This document shows, in pieces, positions 1-6,091 of a stretch of 64,000 bases of DNA. The translations under genes were made by a program, and so were the position numbers. The DNA is from Butyricicoccus pullicaecorum (GTDB taxonomy: Bacteria; Bacillota; Clostridia; Oscillospirales; Butyricicoccaceae): contig JAGZIN010000011.1 in assembly GCA_018366195.1 (NCBI GenBank), positions 1 through 64,000 of the forward strand. Reading direction: 5' to 3'. The first letter of the stretch is position 1; each line of letters opens with the position of its first letter. The notes under the pieces are model-generated. The model was not told the origin of the DNA and did not search any database. It saw only the letters and a list, made by a program, of their open reading frames with translations.

Positions 1-456
1 AACAGCATCGGTGTGGAAATCTGCATGAATGACAGGGCGGGAAAGATTCGGCAGGGAAGCATTGACCATGCTGCCAAACTGGTTCGTATGCTCATGAAGG
101 AGTATCAGATTCCACCCGACCGTGTACTCAGGCACTTTGATGTGACGGGGAAAAGATGCCCTGCCCCAATGGTGGACGACCCTGCACTTTGGCAGGCATT
201 CCGCGCAAAATTGACCCAGCAAGAACAGGAGGAAACCGAGCAAATGAAAGTCTATCAGCATACAACCGAAATGCCCGAATGGGCGCAGGGGACGTTTCGC
301 CGCTTGATTGATGCCGGAGTTGTTAAGGTGGACGAGAAAGGTGAAATCGCTGTGCAGGAATCCAGCGTGCAGCCGATGGTCTATCTCGACCGCCTGTGTC
401 TCGGTCAGATCGAAAAATTGCCAAAGTTTGTGGAGCAGCTGGCGGAGAAGAAGTGA
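1..456 (+). CDS. N-acetylmuramoyl-L-alanine amidase, C-terminal part (5' end outside window)
   Basis: The frame is open from the first base, so the start lies upstream of the window. The motif HFDVTGKRCPAP matches the zinc-binding His and Cys end of the Amidase_2 (PGRP-like) fold found in phage and clostridial endolysins, which cut the amide bond between muramic acid and L-alanine in peptidoglycan. About 60 residues after the catalytic domain form a charged tail, probably for wall or partner binding. It is followed directly by a terminator. Its position at the edge of a region with an IS, a broken antitoxin and a tRNA fragment suggests it belongs to a prophage or integrative element. The family call is good; the phage origin is inference. 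Confidence 0.85.
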   Translation, partial: NSIGVEICMNDRAGKIRQGSIDHAAKLVRMLMKEYQIPPDRVLRHFDVTGKRCPAPMVDDPALWQAFRAKLTQQEQEETEQMKVYQHTTEMPEWAQGTFRRLIDAGVVKVDEKGEIAVQESSVQPMVYLDRLCLGQIEKLPKFVEQLAEKK

Positions 457-467
457 ATAGGCATGAG

Positions 468-498
468 AAAAGGGCGGCTCGGTGGAGTCGCCCTTTTT
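468..498 (+). terminator. Rho-independent terminator after the amidase
   Basis: AAAAGGGCG pairs with CGCCCTTTTT around a loop that can itself pair (GCTC with GAGT), followed by a T run. The A-rich 5' arm means it could also stop transcripts coming from the minus strand gene at 599-1354. Confidence 0.85.
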
Positions 499-513
499 AT
501 ACATAGATTATAT

Positions 514-529
514 GTAATGATAGTTGAAG
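514..529 (+). repeat. Left 16-bp inverted repeat flanking the membrane protein gene
   Basis: GTAATGATAGTTGAAG here is the exact reverse complement of 1391-1406. The two copies bound the membrane protein gene at 599-1354 and nothing else. Bases outside them give no obvious target-site duplication. Confidence 0.8.
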
Positions 530-531
530 CC

Positions 532-559
532 AATGAACAACAAGGTGTTGTTGTTCATT
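532..559. repeat. Perfect 11-bp hairpin 3' of the membrane gene
   Basis: AATGAACAACA and TGTTGTTCATT are separated by six bases. There is no T run on either side, so it is not a classical terminator. It could act as a 3' stabiliser or weak terminator for the minus strand gene that ends at 599. Confidence 0.6.
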
Positions 560-598
560 GCTAATCGTTATAGAGCATAAAGCTCAAGGTAAGATTGA

Positions 599-1354
599 TC
601 AAAAAACAGGAAGTGAAAAATTGTCTCCTCTTGTTGTATCATCAACCAACTGTGTAATCGCTATCAATAGTGTTAGCAAAATTGAAAATATATTTTCTAA
701 TAACCATTTATTTGGTGTGTTATTTTCAAATATAAGTGCCACGGTAATAGCAAAACCTAAGCAAAACATTGTTGATAGTGCGATAGTGTTATGAAACCAT
801 TTTTTCGTAACAAATGGTGATATTTGTTCTCTGATAATTGCAGGAAAAGATATTGAGAAAAGGCAACTACCAGAGGTCATCAAGTGATTGCATCCAGGTT
901 CTAAAAACTGAAATCCCAAATCAAATTGAATAATAGCTGATAAAATAAAAGTGAAGATTGCAAAACTCATACATATATTATTTATAATTTTGGAGTGTGG
1001 TTTTGCTCCTTTTTCAGCATCAATCAACTCTGCTGTTGATTTCAATATTGGTAGCGAAATGGAAAACATAGTATCTAATAACCATTTAGGTTGTACCAAT
1101 ATGTATGCTCCGACTCCCCTAGTAATGCAGATACCTGTTGATACCATGACAGTATAACAAAACCATTTTTTCATAGCAAGTGATGATATTTGCTCTTTAA
1201 CAACATAAGGAAAAGATGTTGAAAAAAGACAATTACCTAATATCATCAATAAATTATATTCAGGTTTCCACAAATCAAGCCAATCATTCAATTCAATCAT
1301 AGTTGCAAACATTATAGTAAAAAGCCCTATGACCATATAACGTAGGTAATTCAT
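599..1354 (-). CDS. Multi-pass membrane protein with internal duplication, unknown function
   Basis: I do not recognise the family. The 251-residue product is highly hydrophobic, with several predicted membrane helices, and is built of two related halves. KKWFCYTVMVSTG then PKWLLDTMFSI in the first half recur as KKWFHNTIALST then NKWLLENIFSI in the second; FSTSFPYVVKEQIS recurs as FSISFPAIIREQIS. An ATG lies 18 bases further upstream, but AAAGGAG falls inside that extension and sits 6-7 bases before the ATG at 1354, so I take 1354 as the start. The gene is much more AT-rich than the core genes in this window. A possible -10 (TATAAT on the minus strand, 1417-1422) lies upstream. Duplicated small membrane proteins are often transporters or toxin/immunity membrane components; no function can be assigned. 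Confidence 0.65.
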   Translation of the reverse strand: MNYLRYMVIGLFTIMFATMIELNDWLDLWKPEYNLLMILGNCLFSTSFPYVVKEQISSLAMKKWFCYTVMVSTGICITRGVGAYILVQPKWLLDTMFSISLPILKSTAELIDAEKGAKPHSKIINNICMSFAIFTFILSAIIQFDLGFQFLEPGCNHLMTSGSCLFSISFPAIIREQISPFVTKKWFHNTIALSTMFCLGFAITVALIFENNTPNKWLLENIFSILLTLLIAITQLVDDTTRGDNFSLPVF

Positions 1355-1390
1355 AAAATACTCCTTTTTCATAAAAGTTTTCTAAATTCA

Positions 1391-1406
1391 CTTCAACTAT
1401 CATTAC
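1391..1406 (-). repeat. Right 16-bp inverted repeat flanking the membrane protein gene
   Basis: CTTCAACTATCATTAC is the exact reverse complement of 514-529. It lies between the gene's likely promoter (about 1417-1422) and its start codon, so a transcript would carry one copy at its 5' end and the complement at its 3' end. Confidence 0.8.
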
Positions 1407-1526
1407 CTACACACCTATTATACTACAAAATTATCTAAAAAGCTACTGTAAAAATATACTGTAGTGGTATATTGAAATTGTAACAGTATTGTCTAATAGA
1501 TATAATATCATTAGGAGGAAGATCAT

Positions 1527-1808
1527 ATGTCACAGATTACCACAGAAACCCGAAAAAAAGTCGTTCGGCAGCACATCCAGGATGGACGCACGCTTGCCAG
1601 TCTTGCTGCTGAATATGGCGTGTCCAAGGCAACCGTTTCCAACTGGGTACGTGCATACCGTGAAGAATGCCAAAACAATGATGCTGCTATGTCAGAATTA
1701 CAACTTATAGAGGAACTTCGTCGTCTTCGGAAAGAGAAGGCAGAACTTGAGAAGGAAAACCTATTCTTAAAAAAAGCAGCGGCATTCTTTGCGAAGGAAA
1801 TCGAGTAA
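1527..1808 (+). CDS. IS3-family transposase OrfA
   Basis: The product is 93 residues. An N-terminal helix-turn-helix (LASLAAEYGVSKATVSNW, roughly residues 24-41) binds the IS ends. It is followed by a leucine-zipper-like helix (EELRRLRKEKAELEKEN) for oligomerisation, as in IS3 OrfA proteins. A strong GGAGG lies about 8 bases before the ATG. Near its end the run of seven A at 1769-1775 gives the usual place for a -1 ribosomal shift into orfB, producing the OrfAB transposase. Alone, OrfA usually acts as a regulator of transposition. Confidence 0.88.
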   Translation: MSQITTETRKKVVRQHIQDGRTLASLAAEYGVSKATVSNWVRAYREECQNNDAAMSELQLIEELRRLRKEKAELEKENLFLKKAAAFFAKEIE

Positions 1809-2698
1809 CAGCATATCGGTTTATTGAAGAACACCAACAGGAGTTTGGCCTCAGGTGGCTACTCCAACATATAGGGATTTGCCCTAACGCATATTACCAA
1901 TATCTGAAGCATGCAAAATCTGAATATCATCAGAGAAAAGAACGAGTTTTTGCCAGAATCAAACATATATATCATGAGCTTGGCGGTATTGTAGGGCATC
2001 GATCCATGAAGGTGTTTTTGGCAAGAGAAAACATCTTTCTCAGCAAGACGACAGTTCATAAATATATGAATCAAGATCTGAAATTACATTGTGTATGCAG
2101 GAAACGTAAGTCCGGCTATAAAAAAGGACATGCCCATAAGATTTTTCGAAACCTGTTGCAGCAGAAATTTCAAACGGGCAAGAAGAATCAAATCTGGTGT
2201 ACAGATTTCACCTATTTGTTTCTGACAAATGGCTCAATGCGCTTTCATTGTACGATTATTGACCTGTATGATCGTAGTGTTGTTGCCAGCGAAAACGGAA
2301 AATACATAACCAGCGAGCTTGCTATGCGTACACTGAATAAAGCAATTCATACCAGTAAATGTGATTCTTCACAGCTGATTTTGCATTCTGATCAGGGCAG
2401 CCGGTTTACGTGGTTGGAATTCATGAATTCTTGTAGCAGCCAGTCTATTACGCAAAGCATGAGTCGGGCCGGATGTCCTTACGATAACGCTCCTATGGAA
2501 CGCTATTACAACACGCTGAAAGCGGAGCTGGTGAATCAATACAATTTTCAGACAGATGAAGAACTCAATCGGGCCATTCAGGAATTTGCATATCTCTGGT
2601 ACAACCAGATCCGGCCTCATTCCTATAACCAGTACATGACCCCATTTGAGAAGCGATTTCATACGTCAATTAGACAGTGGTGTTACATAGATGCTTGA
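1772..2698 (+). CDS. IS3-family transposase OrfB (integrase core), read by -1 frameshift
   Basis: The frame is -1 relative to orfA and is open from the slippery A run at 1769-1775, so it is probably translated as an OrfAB fusion. An internal ATG at 2006 also exists. The DDE catalytic triad of the rve integrase core is visible: D in WCTDFTY, D in LHSDQGS, and E in APMERYYNTLK, with about 35 residues between the last two. The HTH_21 region (YRFIEEHQQEFGLRWL...) precedes it. I see no stop or frameshift in the catalytic part, so the enzyme looks functional. It carries out cut-out, paste-in transposition of this element. Confidence 0.87.
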   Translation, partial: KSSGILCEGNRVTAYRFIEEHQQEFGLRWLLQHIGICPNAYYQYLKHAKSEYHQRKERVFARIKHIYHELGGIVGHRSMKVFLARENIFLSKTTVHKYMNQDLKLHCVCRKRKSGYKKGHAHKIFRNLLQQKFQTGKKNQIWCTDFTYLFLTNGSMRFHCTIIDLYDRSVVASENGKYITSELAMRTLNKAIHTSKCDSSQLILHSDQGSRFTWLEFMNSCSSQSITQSMSRAGCPYDNAPMERYYNTLKAELVNQYNFQTDEELNRAIQEFAYLWYNQIRPHSYNQYMTPFEKRFHTSIRQWCYIDA

Positions 2699-2956
2699 CC
2701 ACTACAGACGCAGGTTCAAGTTGTCTCACTTTCTTTTTATCCTGTTGTCAGGAGGTGGTAGAGAAGATTATTGATTAGATGACACTCAGTAATGTTGAAC
2801 AGAAAACTATTTCAATGCTTTGCCCCAATTGTACTCAAATTGCACCGACATAGTGAGTTTTCTGATAACATGCAAAAATATACATCGGATAAAAGTGCTT
2901 GAATGATTCAATATTAACGATTATTTCTAGTTTAACAGAGATAAAAAGTTTAATGA

Positions 2957-3244
2957 CGCGATAGCTTTATAATTGGAGTTATGGGTATTGATATGGAAGA
3001 TGAAAAGGAAGCCTTGCCATGTCCAACTTCTATTTCAGATGTAAAAACGGAAAATGCAGATGATGTGGTAACACTTGTTGATGTTGACTTTGCAGAGTAA
3101 CGGAGAAAAAACGATATGCGTACAATAAAGAAAAATTGCACGATTCCTTCATGGCTTAACTTTGAGGCAGAAAAGACGGGGATAAATTTTTCAGCAGTTT
3201 TGCAAACTGAATTGAAAAGCGAATTGAAAATATCAGATCGGTAG
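2957..3244 (+). pseudogene. HicB-family antitoxin remnant, truncated and with an in-frame stop
   Basis: Translation from about 2957 gives a HicB-like C-terminal part: an acidic linker (PCPTSISDVK), then VTLVDVDFAE, a stop codon (TAA 3098-3100) where the family has Tyr, then RRKNDMRTIKK and the ribbon-helix-helix-like tail TIPSWLNFEAEKTG, ending at 3242-3244. An upstream stop at 2954 and the lack of the usual N-terminal HicB fold show 5' loss. No hicA toxin is seen beside it. HicB normally neutralises the HicA mRNA interferase and binds its own promoter; this copy should be dead, although the DNA-binding tail downstream of the stop could restart at the ATG in NDMRT. Confidence 0.7.
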
Positions 3245-3544
3245 AAAATAAATTAAGATAGTCAGAATATTACGTTTGTTTAAAAATATTCACAGATATC
3301 AATTTCAGGCGGCTGGGTTGAGCTGTCCTGATATTGCTGTTTATACCTTATTATATACAATGTATAAACTGAAGCAAGTTTTGTGGGTAGCAGTAGAATG
3401 GCTGGTGTTTGGCATAGATATTTGTAAGTCTATACACCTCGTAGTGGAATCTAATTATAATGTGGAAAATGTGTGGAAGTTCATTCCTATAGAACGAAAA
3501 ATTCTCCATGAATTTCACGGATAAAATTGCATTTTCGACATGTT
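3245..3544. other. Gene-free stretch
   Basis: About 300 bases between the hicB remnant and the tRNA fragment. An 82-codon open frame crosses it but has no ribosome site, composition or motif that supports a gene. I see no repeat or RNA here. The gap at 2708-2956 before the hicB remnant is likewise empty to me. Confidence 0.5.
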
Positions 3545-3591
3545 GCTTGACGTGCGGAAGGTCATGGGTTCGAGCCCCTTAGTGTCCACCA
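3545..3591 (+). other. Displaced 3' half of a tRNA gene (Val-like, anticodon GAC), putative attachment site
   Basis: The stretch reads as a tRNA from the anticodon loop to the encoded CCA. It has loop TTGACGT, 3' anticodon stem GCGGA, variable AGGTC, T-loop TTCGAGC in stem ATGGG/CCCTT (one mismatch), acceptor AGTGTCC, discriminator A and CCA at 3589-3591. The expected D-arm and 5' acceptor (GGACACT) are absent upstream. A 3' tRNA piece still followed by its terminator is the usual scar left at the far end of an element that integrated into the tRNA. The Val identity rests only on counting from the 3' end. Confidence 0.7.
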
Positions 3592-3593
3592 TT

Positions 3594-3625
3594 AAAAACC
3601 ACCCAAAAAGGGTGGTTTTTCTTTT
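3594..3625 (+). terminator. Rho-independent terminator of the original tRNA gene
   Basis: AAAAACCACCC and GGGTGGTTTTT form a perfect 11-bp stem around AAAAA, then CTTTTT. It follows the CCA by two bases. Confidence 0.9.
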
Positions 3626-3998
3626 TCCCTTTGGTTACACTGCTTCTATGGAATCTCGAAATCAATATAAAAAGAACCAAAGAATGATTCCACAGCCGCG
3701 GCACCGATGTACCTTTGGACGGAATTTACCTTGGTTCCTTTTATAGAATAACAGATTTCATTCTAAATAGCAAGATTGATGCAGAAAATTTATGAGGCAT
3801 ATTCAGCATGAAATGGAGTATCGCGCAATTGCTGCGGTATCAGGCTGTGCAGTCAAAACGGAATGTAACCTAGTCACGGTTTTTATGGAAAACATCGCGT
3901 ATAATAAAAACACGAATACAGGATATGTCTCAAAAGGGACTGATATTGCCGAGTCATAAATTTTAGCATGGATTCAATCCAAGAAGGAGTGTTTGGAC
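3626..3998. other. Upstream region of the CoA-disulfide reductase gene
   Basis: No gene is supported here. A TATAAT at 3900-3905 could be the -10 of the reductase promoter, but no good -35 stands 17 bases before it. GAACCAA near 3674 and TTGGTTC near 3732 can pair over a long distance. Nothing else is recognised. Confidence 0.4.
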
Positions 3999-5693
3999 AT
4001 GAAGGTAATCATTGTTGGCGGTGTTGCAGGCGGTGCAGGTGCAGCAGCACGACTGCGCAGAAATGACGAAAATGCAGAAATTATTATGTTTGAAAAGGGT
4101 GAATATATTTCTTTTGCAAATTGTGGATTGCCTTATTATATTGGCGATGTGATTACTGATAAGGCGGCATTACAGCTGCAAACCCCTCAGAGCTTTCATG
4201 CACGTTTTGGTGTTGATGTACGAATCCAAAACGAGGTTGTTGGAGTCGATACTGCATCTAAAACTGTGACTGTAAAGCGGGTAGATTCTGGTGAAACCTA
4301 TACAGAAAGCTATGATGTGCTGGTGATATCTCCTGGTGCTTCTCCGGTTCGTCCCCCAATTGAGGGCATTGAAAAAAATCAGGTCTTTACGCTGCGCAAC
4401 ATTCCCGATACCTATGCAATCAAAGAATACGTGGAAACCCATAAGCCTAAGACAGCAGCGGTCATTGGTGGTGGCTTTATCGGAATCGAAATGTCCGAAA
4501 ATTTGCATACACTGGGGATAGAGGTTTCCATCATTGAGGCACAGAGTCATGTGATGGCAACAATGGATTCAGATATGACACATGATTTGCACAATCACAT
4601 TCGCAGCAAAGGGGTTTCTCTCTACTTAAATAGCCTTGCATCTGCGTTTACAGAAAACAGTGTCGTGCTTCAAGATGGCACAGAAGTTCCTGCTGATATG
4701 GTAATTCTCAGCATAGGTGTCACGCCGGAGACGCGCTGGCTGCGCGGCAGCGGTATTGAGCTGGGAGCTCGCGGTGAAATTTTAGTAGATGACCATTTGC
4801 GCACCAATGTTCCAGATGTTTATGCATTGGGAGATGCAGTATCTGTTCTAAATATTGTGACAGACCGTGTAGCTGTTGTACCACTGGCTTCTCCGGCAAA
4901 TCGTCAAGCACGTTTGGTTGCCGATATCATTTGCGGGAAGGAACGGCGTTATACGGGGGCACAGGGCACTGCAATTGCCAAGATTTTTGATATGACCGCC
5001 GCAAGTACAGGTGCCGGTGAAAAGGCGCTTCAGGAGGCAGGTATGTCCTACCACAAGACATTTACCTTCAGTGCCTCTCATGCCGGATATTATCCAGGAG
5101 GAAACCCGATGTTTATCAAGCTGCTGTATAGTCCGGAGGGTATCGTATTGGGCGGTCAGATTGTTGGCTACGAGGGTGTAGATAAGCGCATTGACCAGAT
5201 TGCGACGGCTGTACGTCATCGTTTTTCGGTCTATGATTTACAAGAGCTTGAGCTTGCCTATGCTCCGCCGTTCTCCTCGGCAAAGGACCCGGTCAATATG
5301 GCGGGCTATACCGCGTCGAATGTTCTGGAGGGAACATTCCACCCATTCTATATCGAGGATTTCGCAGATTTACCAGCAGATGCACAGCTCATAGATGTGC
5401 GTACACCAGATGAGTATGCGCTGGGCACAATTGAGCAGGCAGTTAACATACCGCTGGACAGCTTGCGTGACCATCTGGACGAGTTGGATTCGAACAGAAA
5501 GTTATATATCTTTTGTCAGATTGGTCTGCGTGGATATTTGGCAGAGCGTATTTTGGCACAGCATGGTTTCAATTGCGTAAACCTGAGCGGTGGATATCGC
5601 TTATATGCGGCTTGGCAGAATGATTTACAAGCGATTGGTGTGGAAACACGTCAGTATGAGTACTGCGGAAAGGAAAAGAAGTCTTCTACCTGA
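3999..5693 (+). CDS. CoA-disulfide reductase / FAD-dependent pyridine nucleotide-disulfide oxidoreductase with C-terminal rhodanese domain
   Basis: The 564-residue product has a Rossmann FAD motif (VGGVAGGAGAAAR) at the N-terminus. The single redox Cys is at about residue 42 in SFANCGLPYYIG, typical of CoA-disulfide, polysulfide and NADH-oxidase-like reductases. A second NAD(P)H-binding GGGFIGIEM follows, then a dimerisation domain, and from about residue 455 a rhodanese domain with active Cys near 506 in FCQIGLRG. Such fusions reduce CoA disulfide or per/polysulfides using NAD(P)H and handle sulfane sulfur. AAGGAG lies 9 bases before this ATG; an upstream TTG would be too close to it. It stands alone, with a promoter and a terminator immediately downstream. 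The exact substrate cannot be told from sequence. Confidence 0.9.
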   Translation: MKVIIVGGVAGGAGAAARLRRNDENAEIIMFEKGEYISFANCGLPYYIGDVITDKAALQLQTPQSFHARFGVDVRIQNEVVGVDTASKTVTVKRVDSGETYTESYDVLVISPGASPVRPPIEGIEKNQVFTLRNIPDTYAIKEYVETHKPKTAAVIGGGFIGIEMSENLHTLGIEVSIIEAQSHVMATMDSDMTHDLHNHIRSKGVSLYLNSLASAFTENSVVLQDGTEVPADMVILSIGVTPETRWLRGSGIELGARGEILVDDHLRTNVPDVYALGDAVSVLNIVTDRVAVVPLASPANRQARLVADIICGKERRYTGAQGTAIAKIFDMTAASTGAGEKALQEAGMSYHKTFTFSASHAGYYPGGNPMFIKLLYSPEGIVLGGQIVGYEGVDKRIDQIATAVRHRFSVYDLQELELAYAPPFSSAKDPVNMAGYTASNVLEGTFHPFYIEDFADLPADAQLIDVRTPDEYALGTIEQAVNIPLDSLRDHLDELDSNRKLYIFCQIGLRGYLAERILAQHGFNCVNLSGGYRLYAAWQNDLQAIGVETRQYEYCGKEKKSST

Positions 5694-5756
5694 GTGCAGG
5701 GTTGGCACAATAAGAACGATTTTTGGATTTTGTCAAAATTTGTCGAACGATTTTGA

Positions 5757-5785
5757 TTGCCCTATAAATCCAGATGTATTATAAT
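5757..5785 (+). promoter_or_regulatory. Sigma-A-type promoter of the orphan RNA
   Basis: TTGCCC, 17 bases, TATAAT. The start would be near 5792. No coding frame follows before the terminator at 5876-5920. Confidence 0.65.
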
Positions 5786-5791
5786 AAAGAC

Positions 5792-5920
5792 GTCAAGGAA
5801 GATAGGGATTTTTTCTCCAAGATTTATCCTATGATTCTTTTGACTTTGGATACATGGTATCCTCGTACATAAGATGGGGTCCCTGATTGCTGTGAAAGCG
5901 TTCGGGGGTCCCTCTTTTTT
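5792..5920 (+). ncRNA. Orphan structured small RNA candidate (about 130 nt)
   Basis: A consensus-like promoter and an intrinsic terminator enclose about 130 bases with no credible ORF. Three stems are visible: ATAGGGAT with ATCCTAT (near 5800-5835), GGATAC-atg-GTATCC (near 5848-5863), and the terminator stem. It does not look like 6S, SRP, tmRNA, RNase P or a riboswitch I know. It could be a free small RNA, or only the 3' end of the reductase transcript. The nrdD gene downstream has its own promoter, so this is not simply its leader. Confidence 0.45.
5876..5920 (+). terminator. Terminator with wobble-paired GGGGTCCC arms
   Basis: GGGGTCCC occurs twice in the same orientation (5876-5883 and 5905-5912). 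As RNA the two copies pair antiparallel with six G-C and two G-U pairs, followed by TCTTTTTT. Confidence 0.7.
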
Positions 5921-6027
5921 GTATCTGTGAATTGTTCCCGTCAAGAGAAGAAGCACGTAAATTTATAAAATAAATACCCTGTTTTTTCGGCAATCTGACG
6001 AATTTGAAACGTGTGCTCGGATAGCTC

Positions 6028-6080
6028 TTTCATACTAGATGTAGTTATGCTATAATGGTCATCGACACAATATATAAGGA
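6028..6080 (+). promoter_or_regulatory. nrdD promoter and possible NrdR box
   Basis: TTTCAT, 17 bases, TATAAT (6051-6056). At 6065-6080 the sequence ACACAATATATAAGGA resembles the 16-bp NrdR box (acaCwAtATaTwGtgt), with a poor right half. NrdR boxes usually come in pairs one or two turns of 10 bp apart, and I see only this one. Confidence 0.45.
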
Positions 6081-6091
6081 GACTTCGCAAC

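Larger units (their letters stand above)
1459..2707 (+). mobile_element. IS3-family insertion sequence, complete, about 1.25 kb
   Basis: The ends CTGTAGTGGT and ACCACTACAG are 10-bp inverted repeats, with the TG...CA termini usual in the IS3 family. Two overlapping frames (orfA, orfB) are joined by a slippery A run. The orfB stop codon sits inside the right end, as is common. I could not find a convincing 3-4 bp target duplication next to the ends, which may mean an old insertion or later rearrangement. Both reading frames look intact, so the element could still be active. Confidence 0.85.

Noticed and set aside
3276..3524. An 82-codon open frame before the tRNA fragment
   Set aside because: No ribosome site, no family, and the composition matches the empty sequence around it.
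3792..3959. A 55-codon frame from ATG 3792 upstream of the CoA-disulfide reductase
   Set aside because: No ribosome site and no recognisable pattern, and the region more likely holds the reductase promoter.
5792..5920. 6S RNA as an identity for the orphan RNA
   Set aside because: It is too short and lacks the long closed helix with a large central bubble that 6S RNA needs.
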